This document shows, piece after piece, positions 23,491 to 33,590 of a stretch of 64,000 nucleotides of DNA. The notes beneath the pieces were generated by a model. That model was given only the letters and a program-made list of their open reading frames with translations. It was not told the DNA's origin and ran no database searches. Numbering within the stretch: the stretch's first letter is position 1; each line of letters opens with the position of its first letter. The position numbers and the translations under genes were made by a program. Origin of the DNA: Lepidodermella squamata (taxonomy: Eukaryota; Gastrotricha); NCBI GenBank assembly GCA_047495785.1, contig JBLDXI010000001.1:3410001-3474000 (forward strand), in the 5' to 3' direction.

Positions 23491-25134
23491 TTAACGGGTG
23501 AATTTTGATTTTGACAAAGGAGTTTTGAGCTGCTTGTATATTTTCGCCTTCTTTGAATGAGGGTCGCTCGAATGAAATCCTTTATATTCACCAGCTGCTC
23601 GCTTCCTCGGACGGTCTTTCCGGCTAGTGAAAACGCTAAGGTCCACGAAAGGCGGCGTTTTCAAGCCGAAAGCGAGCACAACTTTCGCCAGATCGAGTCG
23701 GGTAACATCGAAAATGTCCTTCAAGCTATGCGAAGCATAAGCACGGACAAAGGTTTTGAAGGCCTCTCGTGCTGATTTGTGCAAGAAATAGTTTTCAGTC
23801 ATCAATTTTTCCAACTGCGGTTGGATATGAGCAACTTTTCCCCACGAAAAATCGTACTCCAACATCGGCACCTTGGCTTGCTTCAAATATTTGAGAAAAT
23901 CGATTTCTTCTGGGCGAAGGAGCAGTAAAGCATTTCCTGTGGCCGAATTGCCACGTGCTGTTCGACCAACGCGGTGAATATACTCTTTCGGATCATCTGG
24001 TGGGTCAAACTGCACGATCCAATCGACCTGGGGGATGTCGAGACCACGAGCTGCAACGTCGGTACACAGCAAGATTCCAGTTTCAGCACGACAGAATTGC
24101 GTGAAAGTTTCGGTTCGTTTCGACTGTTTCTGACGCCCGTGAATGCACATGCACGTCAAGTCGATGTAGTTGAGCAGTTCGTGATGAAATTTCACAGAAA
24201 GGCACGAGTTCATGAACACCATGATTTTCTTATTGCGATTTTTCTTTAAGAACGTAAAAAGGAGCAGGAAACGCTTCTCACTCGGGCAGATCACATAGCC
24301 CTGCTGCAAGCCCTCCACGGTAGCAGTTTTCTGCTCATCGTCAACTCCCAAATACAGCGGTTCCTTGTTGAGCACAGCTTTCGCGAGGTCGTCGATCTTT
24401 GAAGTAACAGTTGCTGAAAACAGCATCGTTTGCCGGTCAGTGGGAAGTAATTTTACAATTTGACGCATCTCTTCTTCGAAACCAATATCAAGACAACGAT
24501 CAGCCTCGTCGATGATCAAACATTTCGTGTTATGGTAGGAAAACTCCGGTGTGTTTTGCATGTGGTCGAGCAAGCGACCAGGGGTTGCTACCAATATATT
24601 GACACCTTTCGATAATTGGCGAGCCTCTTCCTTTCGATTAGCGCCGCCCATTACTAACCCGAAGGTGTGCTTGTGATGAGCCATCAATTGGCGAAGGATT
24701 CCAAGAGTTTGAAGAGCCAGCTCGCGTGTTGGCGACAAAATAATAGCACCAGTGCCGTTACGTGTTTTCATTCCGATCTTTTTCATCATTTCAACCACTG
24801 GAATAAGAAACGCTAAAGTTTTGCCACTTCCTGTTCTAGCCGAGCACATGACGTCGCGGCCTTCCAACAGAGGAGGCAGAGTGAGCTTTTGAACATGAGT
24901 CATGAATGAAAACTTCATATCTTTTAGCGCCTGTTGCGTCTCTGGCGATAGCTTGTCCGCCAAAGAAGAGAATTTAGTATCAGACAGGATTTTGGAGCTG
25001 GCACCAGCGACATTCTCTTCAGCCTCCGCAGATTGCGTGCTTCCATCTTCGCTGTCATTCTCGCTTCCACTCGCATCTTCGCTCTGTGAGTCCTCAGCAG
25101 AACTGTTGGAGGCAATTTCTTCTTCGTCAGACAT
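23491..25134 (-). CDS. DEAD-box RNA helicase, DDX18/Has1 type, 547 aa, intronless
   Basis: The protein is encoded by one uninterrupted exon. DDX18/Has1 is a nucleolar ATP-dependent RNA helicase of 60S ribosomal-subunit assembly. After an acidic Ser/Glu-rich N-terminus (1-50) the motifs are in order: Q-motif region ([14 protein letters not shown]), motif I ARTGSGKT (99-106), Ia PTRELA (135-140), Ib TPGR, II DEAD (209-212), III SAT (240-242), V ARGLD (362-366) and [10 protein letters not shown] (387-394). The C-terminal region has the Has1 hallmark ([18 protein letters not shown]) and a basic tail. It is the upstream member of the probable operon with csn-5. The absence of introns is unusual beside neighbours with 4-29 exons. 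A partial copy lies at 28.2-29.2 kb. Confidence 0.95.
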   Translation of the reverse strand: MSDEEEIASNSSAEDSQSEDASGSENDSEDGSTQSAEAEENVAGASSKILSDTKFSSLADKLSPETQQALKDMKFSFMTHVQKLTLPPLLEGRDVMCSARTGSGKTLAFLIPVVEMMKKIGMKTRNGTGAIILSPTRELALQTLGILRQLMAHHKHTFGLVMGGANRKEEARQLSKGVNILVATPGRLLDHMQNTPEFSYHNTKCLIIDEADRCLDIGFEEEMRQIVKLLPTDRQTMLFSATVTSKIDDLAKAVLNKEPLYLGVDDEQKTATVEGLQQGYVICPSEKRFLLLFTFLKKNRNKKIMVFMNSCLSVKFHHELLNYIDLTCMCIHGRQKQSKRTETFTQFCRAETGILLCTDVAARGLDIPQVDWIVQFDPPDDPKEYIHRVGRTARGNSATGNALLLLRPEEIDFLKYLKQAKVPMLEYDFSWGKVAHIQPQLEKLMTENYFLHKSAREAFKTFVRAYASHSLKDIFDVTRLDLAKVVLAFGLKTPPFVDLSVFTSRKDRPRKRAAGEYKGFHSSDPHSKKAKIYKQLKTPLSKSKFTR

Positions 25135-25253
25135 TCCGCGAGGCGTTCAAGAATTTAGTAATCAAACACGAATAAAATATCTAAGCAACTGAAAAAGAAA
25201 AAATCGAATCTAGAATCTAAAAGCCCATAGCTGCTGCATGCAAGAAACGCTCC

Positions 25254-25480
25254 ATGCGGTATGCGGTACCTCCATTCATGATAATTTCAAGATTAACAGA
25301 TAACAGATGTAATTTTGCGATAAAACCCACTTCTAACATAGCATTGGTGATGCCAGGGTATAACCACGTCTCACAAAGGCATATTACGTCATATTCACAT
25401 GAAATCAGAAATTTAGTTAAGGCAGCTAAATTATTTTTAATACTCCTGCAATTTAGACTATAAACAGAGATAGCAAACAA
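25254..25480 (-). mobile_element. LINE endonuclease (EEP) N-terminal fragment
   Basis: The translated minus strand reads VYSLNCRSIKNNLAAL then DVICLCETWLYPG, the start of an apurinic-type endonuclease/exonuclease/phosphatase domain as found at the beginning of non-LTR retrotransposon ORF2 proteins. It breaks off after about 60 residues near the DDX18 promoter, and no reverse transcriptase follows. It is a dead fragment, and the ORF1-like fragment just upstream on the same strand fits the same element. Confidence 0.65.
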
Positions 25481-25669
25481 AATAAACGATAGAGCACTAG
25501 ATTATTTTTGGTCCAAAAGTAGCCCTGCTGAAACGTACTCGCCAGTCTTGAGACGTTATCCGTTCCTATATTGATCGGGACGAAGGCATCAGCCACGTGG
25601 TCATAGGCGAATGAGCCAGCACCCTCAGTCTAGAGCCGGCGCCCGTTGAGCCGAATTTTGAACGCCAGC

Positions 25670-26145
25670 TCACCTTGACCTGAGCCACCAGAGTAGGTCC
25701 TGAAGAGCTTTGATTTTGGCCGATAGAGCCTTGTTGATTTGTTGCGGTTCGAAATTTTTAGACAGATCGATTGCCGAGAACTTTCCTCACAACCTGGTCA
25801 GCGGAGGCGCCTTTGACGACGACCTGGACCAGTTTCGGGGCTTGGTGAGACATGGTGAACTCAACACCAGCTAGGTCAGGGACCCTTTTCTCAACGAGCT
25901 GGGCGAGACTAGTAGCTGTTTCGCTTGCCTCCGGCTCGACGTTGTGAAGTACCACCGTATGTCGAAGACGTTGTTCTTCGGCTTCATTGAGTCGCAACTC
26001 AAGCCTGAAGATGCGCTTACCTTGTTCCTTGATGGTAGCAACTTGCTTAGAATTTTGTTTTTCAATTTCGGCGAGGCGAGTAATAAGTTGCTCGAGTTTG
26101 TCGAGTTTGTCGAGCAGCTGCTAGTTAGAAGCCTCGGAGATCTTT
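25670..26145 (-). mobile_element. LINE ORF1-like fragment, copy A
   Basis: The minus-strand frame starts with a heptad-like coiled coil (LDKLDKLEQLITRLAEIEKQ). It is followed by a small alpha/beta region (HTVVLHNVEPEASETATSLA, KLVQVVVKGASADQVVRKVL), then a stop. This arrangement resembles ORF1 proteins of nematode non-LTR elements. The order ORF1 then endonuclease (25254-25480) on the same strand supports one 3'-truncated LINE. No intact start was found. Confidence 0.5.
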
Positions 26146-26276
26146 TTAATTTATCCCAGGTATTGTTGTGAGAGCGTCATTTAACACGCGACCGAGGTTA
26201 AATAAAAAATGTAGAAAAATCGTAGTTGTGTTCAGAATGAAAAAGTGAAAATACTTCTTATTGGCTTTTTCGGCTT

Positions 26277-26325
26277 CTCTCAACCATAGGATCAAAATAT
26301 TCAATTCATTCGTGGATTTAGAGTT
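26277..26325. repeat. Short dispersed repeat, copy 1
   Basis: This ~49-bp segment (CTCTCAACCATAGGATCAAA...) recurs at 27810-27858 with two mismatches, in the same orientation. Confidence 0.7.
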
Positions 26326-26728
26326 AGTATAGAAGAAAATAATTTCGAAATAGCTATAGGCATTCAGAGGTATCATAGTTCTTTTCAACTTAGTGGATGA
26401 TTTAGCTGGATTGCAACAAGAAAGGTGATGTATTAATATATGCCAAATGTCACGAGAAGGTTGATAATTTTTTCAAGAATATATAATAATTTTAATTTTT
26501 GTCAATATAAAATAATCAATTAGTGGATCGCACGACTAAATTGTTTCATCCCGCATTCATAGCAACAATAAATTGACCAATCAGCGTGGGGGTCAAAGAT
26601 TAACTTACTACTTGAAACACAATGTGGCACTTAGTGCTCAGAAATGTAATATAAGGGATTTCGAAATCAGAAAAACCAGTTACGTTCCAATAACCACAAA
26701 ATACGTCCATTGGGCTGTGGTAGTGGTC

Positions 26729-27433
26729 CTAATCGCGGGTGAAGACAGAATCGAAAGAGGCAGTAGCATCAGTAGACTCAACGACTTTGTAATTGTCGCC
26801 ATCAGCGACAGCAACGAGACGGCCAGCGATTGCACCGCCTTTGGTCAACCTGATCCGATTCCGTCGGATTTGGAAAAGGTCGCAATTTTTCTCAGTCTTG
26901 GCTTTGATACCATAGTCGTATAGTGATTTTTGCATCATACGATTTTGGTCGGACAGCCACGGGCGTACTTAGGCAGATTTCTCCTCTTCAGGGATGTTTT
27001 CAACAATATCAGCTATTTTTCATCGGAGGGCATTGGAGTTGGCGTTGGTGGGGATTACGTGAATGGGCCGCGGCCTGGGCAGTGGGCCACCAGCCACAAC
27101 GGCTTACGGCTGCCCCTTCGGCGGATTTTGAAGGATTTGTCTCTCAAAACAGGAATGATTTTACAATTTTATCTCTCAGCTTCTTGCCATCGTTGTCGTC
27201 GTCGATATCAGCGACATTGTTGACAACAATGGTATCTTTCAGCTCCTCTTCCTTGGCTTTATCTTCGACACTTCTCGTAACTGCAGCCATAGTTTGCAAC
27301 GTCTTGGTCAGTCCAGCAATAGTCTCTCCATTGTCAACCAATTTAGCTATGAGCTTGTCTTTCTCAGCAAGTTGAAGCTGAAACTGGAGGCAGACTTCTT
27401 CGGTAGAAGTGGATTCTCAGCGTCGGCCATCAG
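26729..27433 (-). mobile_element. LINE ORF1-like remnant, copy B
   Basis: Minus-strand frames begin near 27433 (MADAEN...), shift frame, then read a coiled coil (LAEKDKLIAKLVDNGETIAG) and a DTIVVNNVADIDDDNDG strand. That parallels HTVVLHNVEP of copy A. After stops and frame changes a further open piece follows (GGAIAGRLVAVADGDNYKVV, 26938-26729). This is a decayed relative of copy A. Confidence 0.4.
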
Positions 27434-27504
27434 CAAGCGGTGATCAATAAACAATTAATAGGAACACTTCCCCTATTTCAGAAAATTTAATATTCAATCC
27501 ATGA

Positions 27505-27628
27505 ACTTCTGAATTGCGTATTGATCACCTGAAAATAGAAAACTTTTCACCTAATGGGGCGACGGGCACCGCTTTCGACGTCTCTGTTACTTTCGTGAAA
27601 GCGAAGAAGCTGAGAAACTCACGCGCGA
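27505..27628. repeat. Dispersed repeat, probable LINE 5' region, copy 1
   Basis: A segment around ATGGGGCGACGGGCACCGCT and GCGAAGAAGCTGAGAAACTC recurs at 29277-29412 with few differences. It lies just upstream (minus strand) of ORF1-like copy B, so it may be the 5' UTR of that element. Confidence 0.6.
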
Positions 27629-27809
27629 TTCGATTCAATTCGTTCCATTTATTTACCACAGCCCATCAGGTTGACAATTTCAAATTTTAACAGATATACA
27701 GAGAAAAAACACACAAGCTAGAGCAATGAAATAAATTACAATTATAATTAAAACCTGTTAATCACATGATCAACAGGGAAATTGACTTCACATTGACTGT
27801 TTCGACTTC

Positions 27810-27858
27810 TCTCAACCATAGGATAAAAATATTCAATTCATTCGAGGATTTAGAGTTT
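27810..27858. repeat. Short dispersed repeat, copy 2
   Basis: Second copy of the ~49-bp segment at 26277-26325, same orientation. Confidence 0.7.
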
Positions 27859-28163
27859 TACCCTCTCGGGCATTTTGCGGTCTAAAATCTACCTGAAAAA
27901 TTCTGTTTGCGAGCGAAGCGAGCTTTAGAAGACGCTTTTTGGACATTTTCAACCCGAAAATGGGCTGACATGCGTTAAAATATGGGCGAAGATTCATGAG
28001 GAAAATTGTAGTTAGAGACCACATTCAGGAATTTTATGGGGGTTAATATCCCCCGGTCGCCCTTCCCCCTGCGTCTACACCCCTGGGAGAAAGATCTCTC
28101 GGCTGTAGGGCACGTGCCGCTTTCAAAATATCGATAGTCGCGCTTATTCGAGTTTTATATTTT

Positions 28164-29033
28164 TCATCTCTCGACTAAAGAACCTAGGCAAGCGCCTAGG
28201 TCGCCTAGGTCGAAGGCCGTGTCTGGCTGCAAGCCCTCCACGGTAGCAGTTTTCTGCTCATCGTCAACTCCCAAATACAGTGGTTCCTTGTTGAGCACAG
28301 CTTTTGCGAGGTCGTCAATCTTTGAAGTGACAGTTGCTGAAAACAGCATCGTTTGCCGGTCAGTGGGAAGTAATTTTACAACTTTACGCATCTCTCCTTC
28401 GAAGCCAATATCAAGACAACGATCAGCCTCGTCGATGATCAAACATTTCGTGTTGTGGTAAGAAAACTCCTGTGTATTTTGCATGTGGTCGAGCAAACGA
28501 CCAGGGGTTGCTACCAATATATTGACACCTTCCGATAATTGGCAAGCCTCTTCCTTTCGATTAGCACCACCCATTACTAACCCGAAGGTGTGCTTGTGAT
28601 GAGCCATCAATTGGCGAAGGATTCCAAGAGTTTGAAGAGCCAGCTCGCGTGTTGGCGACAAAATAATAGCACCAGTGCCGTTACGTGTTTTCATTCCGAT
28701 CTTTTTCATCATTTCAACCACTGGAATGAGAAACGCTAAAGTTTTACCACTTCCTGTTCTAGCCGAGCACATGACGTCGCGGCCTTCCAACAGAGGAGGC
28801 AGAGTGAGCTTTTGAACATGAGTCATGAATGAAAACTTCATATCTTTTAGCGCCTGTTGCGTCTCTGGCGATAGCTTGTCCGCCAAAGAAGAGAATTCAG
28901 TATCAGACAGAATTTTGGATCTGGCACCAGCGACATTCTCTTCAGCCTCTGCAGATTGTGTGCTTCCACTCGCATCCTCGCTCTGTGAGTTCACAGCAGA
29001 ACTGTTGGAGGCAATTTTATCTTCATCAGACAT
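28164..29033 (-). pseudogene. Truncated partial duplicate of the DDX18 helicase gene
   Basis: The copy is nearly identical to the N-terminal half of the helicase at 23491-25134, including about 145 bp of 5' flank. Homology runs about 28226-29180 against 24303-25285. It encodes an open frame of 289 aa with motifs I, Ia, Ib, DEAD and SAT, but homology stops after VEGLQ. A 20-residue unrelated tail precedes the stop, so the whole second RecA domain (motifs IV-VI) is missing and helicase activity is not expected. An 8-residue in-frame deletion removes part of the acidic N-terminus. Several differences are amino-acid changing (for example ARQLSKG to [15 protein letters not shown] to EGEMRKVV), which suggests relaxed constraint. 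It could still be expressed from the copied promoter. Confidence 0.85.
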
Positions 29034-29276
29034 TCCGCAAGGTGTTCAAGAATTTAGTAATCAAACACGAATAAAATATCTAAGCAACTGAAAAAGAAAA
29101 ATCGAATGCATAGAATCTAAAAGCCCATTGCTGCTATATGCAAAAAAACGCTCCATGCGGTACCTCCATTCATGATAATTGTACAACAATTAAATTACCT
29201 TTCCATCGCGTGTTTGTCTGTTATCTCCATTCTCCCATATAAACCAAAGATCAGCTGGGCATGATAGGTGCCGAAT

Positions 29277-29412
29277 GCTTCTGAATCGCGTAGTAGCTTC
29301 ACCTGAAAATTGAAAATACTTCACCTGTGACGATACCTGATGGGGCGACGGGCACCGCTTACGACGTCTCTGCTGCTTTCGCGAAAGCGAAGAAGCTGAG
29401 AAACTCACGCGC
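29277..29412. repeat. Dispersed repeat, probable LINE 5' region, copy 2
   Basis: Counterpart of 27505-27628. The two copies bracket the partial DDX18 duplicate. Confidence 0.6.
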
Positions 29413-29722
29413 GTGACTAGTCACGTGGTATATGCAATATACAATTTAAATCCGTTTTATATAAGTATATTAATATTTTTGAATGTTTATGTATTTATTT
29501 ATGTCAAGGTTGTATGTTGGGAAATTTGAATTTGTTCCTTGTTTTGAGTGAAGTGGCCCTCAGAGTGCTGTGTCTCCCGCGTTAATTTCTTTCTTGGCAC
29601 TTGGCACGCTTCGATCTTCGAACTGATTATTCTGTGGGCCATCGAACAGTTTTATATTACTGATGCTTGATAATTGCTTGCTTACATACGGCTTTGTTAA
29701 TATTTAATATTTATCTTCATAG

Positions 29723-29917
29723 TTGTCATTTTGTCGGCTCGTCGCTTTTCATATCGTTCATCGCTTTTCTCATCGTTTAGTCTTTTCCTATCAAGTAACC
29801 GATCCTTCGGAATCGATAACCTGTCTCGACGACATTACTCGTTTGAGGAAAGTTGCTGCTGACCGTGAGTGTTGGAAGAGGGTGGTGGATGTTGCGGCCT
29901 CCTTAGGAGAGCAGTGA
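29723..29917 (+). mobile_element. Possible C-terminal tail of a LINE ORF2
   Basis: The frame ends LDDITRLRKVAADRECWKRV then VDVAASLGEQ-stop. An aspartate-arginine-x-x-tryptophan close to the end is common in the last residues of non-LTR reverse-transcriptase proteins. No upstream RT motif is visible, so this is a weak call. Confidence 0.3.
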
Positions 29918-30314
29918 AATGTTTTCACAACATGAACAATTAACACTATTACTACTACTACTTATCATTTCTTCTCCAAGTTTTCCTCTCTTTAAAGACG
30001 CGAGTTTTGCGGATAAAATGTATTCGCGAACGCATTGCGAGAAGCCGTTATTATAATCAAGCGCACCAGCTTATATCTTTCACCTGACCTCTGCTTTTTC
30101 TCGCTTCTCGACCCTGGATCCTGAGTATGATGTTTGATTTGATCACATGTGATCTATGATCTGTGAGCTCTTGCATCAAACAGCTCTGCGAACGAGTGGA
30201 ATAAGAAGTGACCTGGTGAATATCAACTAGCTAACAGTGCTCTAGTCGTCACTCTTCCATCCCTATTTGAGTATCTTATAATGAGCGTTTTTTGCTTAGT
30301 ATTTAAATTTATTT
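29918..30314 (+). promoter_or_regulatory. 5' flank of the kinesin-8 gene
   Basis: Non-coding. A TTTTTTGCTTAG acceptor ends near 30299, 15 nt before the kinesin ATG, consistent with a trans-splice or 5' UTR splice site. Confidence 0.4.
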
Positions 30315-33229
30315 ATGAGCGCAGCAAACATTTTCGTAGCTGTGCGAGTGCGCCCTCCGAATGAAGCAGAGGCTCAATCACAGAAGAGGAGCGTGGTGGA
30401 AGTCATCGACGATCGAATGCTCGTGTTCGATCCCGCTGAGGAGCAGAACTTCGGCATGCCTGCGAAGCGTCGTTACAATATGCTGATGCATAAGAACAAA
30501 GACGTCAAATTTGCTTTCGATCGGGTTTTTGGCCCAGAATGCTCAAATAGCGAAGTATTCGAGCAAACATCGAAGCCCCTTATCACCAAACTTCTTGATG
30601 GCTACAATTGTTCAGGTAAATGAGTTATGCGCTGTAAAGTAGTGTCCTCAAACCATTTTTAAAATAGTTTTCGCGTACGGTGCTACTGGTGCTGGTAAAA
30701 CTCATACGATGCTGGGTTCCTCGTCACATCGCGGCATCATGTACCATACTATGTGCGAGCTGTTCGAGCAGATAGAAAATATTCGCGAAGAAAAAGCTGT
30801 AGAAGTCAGCGTTTCGTATTTAGAGGTAGGATAGCCCATTAAAAAATTCGATATATTTAATTTATATAATTTTTCAGATATATAATGAGCAGATCAAAGA
30901 TTTACTTAACCCGGGCGTAACTTTGCCGATTCGCGAAGGTTCAGACGGCATTGCCTATGTTACTGACCTTTCGATGCAGAAACCGCGAAATGCGGACGAA
31001 GTTTTTGCGCTATTGGAATTTGGCAACGCCAACCGTACACAACACCCCACTGATGCCAACGCTGAATCATCTCGATCTCACGCACTTTTCCAGGTCTATG
31101 TGAGACAGAAAGACAAGGCGGGCGGCACTGTGGTCGGATGCCACGTTGCTAAACTATCCCTCATTGATTTGGCCGGGTCTGAGCGAGCAATTGTAACGAG
31201 AAATCGCGGCGCTAGATTTCGCGAGGGAGCTAATATCAATCGGTCATTACTCGCCCTGGGTAACTGTATCAACGCACTAGCTGAGGGAAAATCGAAATTC
31301 GTCAATTACCGCGATTCAAAACTGACAAGATTACTGAAAGATTCTCTGGGTGGCAATTGTTACACGGTCATGATCGCAGCCGTCAGGTACTTTTTGTTGC
31401 AAAATATTGAAAAATTCAATTAATTCGTGGAAATATCAGCCCGTCTGGAATGTGGTATGACGATACACACAACACCCTGCAATACGCGAATCGCGCGAAG
31501 AATATCAAGGTCGATGTCACGCAGAATGTTGTCAATGTCGACGCTCGTTTGGGCGATTATCGTCGCATTATTTCTGAGCAGAAGGACGAAATTGCTCGTT
31601 TACGCGATGAGGTTGCTAAATTGCGCGGTGGAACCGTTCAGCTGACCAAGCAAGGAGCGAACGAAGCCGTCCACGCGCTACAAACCTTCGAAGGAGTGCC
31701 TGATCGTTGCCGCGCCGAAACGAGACGAGCCGGTGACAAAATTTTCGATTTGTACAATCAACTGACAAAAGCTCAGCAAGAAAGAGATCGTTTAAGTGCG
31801 CTGCGAATGGACAGAATGCGGCAGTCTCAGAATTTGATGATGCTAGCCGGCAGTTCAATGTCGGATGATCCTAGTTTGAACCATGATTTGTTGGAGGAGC
31901 GGCGGCACGCCCGTGAGGCAGGTTCTTCGTCGCAGAAGGCCGCTCAAACCCTGCTGGCGAAATTGGACCCGATCAATCGGAAAATCGATGAATTGACCAG
32001 AGCTATCGAACAAGCACAGCAGAATGCCGTTGATCGGACGCGGTTGCCTGATACGCTGATTTCAAGTGCTCCGCTTGTCTCGCCGCAACTGACAGCTTGC
32101 CGCAATCTGGCGCGTTATACTTGGGAATTTGCGAGGGAGCTGTGCCAGTCTAAGATTCACAACGCCCGCCTTGAATGTGAACTGCGCTGCCTCAAAACTG
32201 AAGTTGGAATGCTTCGGAAGCGCCAAGCCGACTCAGATGGGTAATTTCTAGCTTAAATTCGAATATTTCATACGCCTTAATTTGCGTGGTTTTCCCCAAA
32301 ATAACGAAAATTTGAACACTTCTCCCATTGAAATTTTCAAAATTCACAAAATCCGATTTTGATTTCGCATTTGTTAATTCACTTTCTCGGGTGGTTGCTA
32401 ATATTTTCTTTGGCAAATGCGTTAAAAACCACGAAAATCGTAAATTTTTTCTGTTAATTTGTTTACTAATCGACTGTTTTCTTATTTAAGGTTTATCCGT
32501 TGCATGTTGGAGAGCATTGCTCGTCTAAAATCGGCCCCGATAACGAACCAGGCTCGCGGTTTCCTGCTCAAACCGGCCAGTTTCACCGCCCCATCGGTCG
32601 ATCAACTCGCCGCCTCGACTTCAAACGCCTACTGGCTACCTTCAGAGCCTCGCCAAGACGCAGCGGGTCAAGACGAAAATGCCTCGCCCGATTCAGACGA
32701 GGAAGCGGCGGGAGACACCGTTCTAAACCGGACGGTGACTAAATCCAAGGGAATGAACCGCTCATCGTCGTGTTCTGGCCTCCAGCAACAGCAACAAATG
32801 CAGACTTTGATGCGAAACACCGCGGCTCTGGCGATTTCAAACCGGCCAAATCTGCCGAGGTCCACGTCAAAGCAGCCGCCGACAAACCGGCTGGTCGGTA
32901 AGGCGGTGATCGACGTACCGCCCCCTGGTAATACCCGACCCAGGTTGAACCGGGCCGCGGCTAGTGCCAGCGTGTTACCGTCGCCCTTCAAACGCGCTCG
33001 AGGTCTCTACAGCATCAACGAAGCCGCTGGTTCGTCGAATATGAACAAAATCGAGGAGGACGGCTCGCCGATTATCGACTCGCCTCGGGTTCGAAAAACG
33101 CCGCAACGATACGAAGCTTCAAGCGCGTTCAACCGCCTCGGAAAACCCCTCACCCCATCTCACTCGCCTGCGAAACGCTCCAAGGCGACGAAAACGCTGA
33201 AGGACAGAATTTTCGATCGCTTCAAATGA
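30315..33229 (+). CDS. Kinesin-8 family motor (KIF18-like), 835 aa
   Basis: Five exons join in phase: 30315-30615, 30668-30825, 30878-31386, 31440-32240 and 32491-33229 (2508 nt). Kinesin-8 motors walk to microtubule plus ends and limit their length in the spindle. The motor domain is N-terminal. It starts [17 protein letters not shown], has the P-loop [14 protein letters not shown] (about 102-115), switch [10 protein letters not shown] (about 214-222) and switch II DLAGSER (about 250-256). The family-typical [11 protein letters not shown] and [18 protein letters not shown] are present, and a neck and coiled coil follow ([19 protein letters not shown]). The basic, Ser/Pro-rich tail is disordered. 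Loop 12 reads [21 protein letters not shown] poly(A) signal AATAAA lies at 33539. Confidence 0.93.
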
Positions 33230-33590
33230 ATTGTTGTGTATTTCTGGCGGCGTCGATATAGCATATTGGCCGGTGTTTGTTGTTGGCGTTTTGTTGGTCA
33301 CTTTTATAGTGTAATTGTAACTCAATTTTTTATGAACAACTGACTTGTGTAAAAACGTGCTTGTGTCTTGTTGAATAAGTCGCTATTATATGATGATTTT
33401 ATTGTGTTTGTTCTCCTGCTGCCGTAATTTCTCCGTTGTAACATATTTACCAACTTTGTTTTGCCTGTAACAATCTTTTGCGCCTTAATTTTCGCTTCAT
33501 CAACCTCAGGTCTTATTCCGGTCGATTTTTCATATCGAAATAAAACATGACAAAACTTGGGTTTTTATTTCATATTATTTTGACTTGATT

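Noticed and set aside
28186-28212. Repeated CCTAGG motifs (possible small array)
   Set aside because: Only three short units with uneven spacing; not a CRISPR or satellite array.
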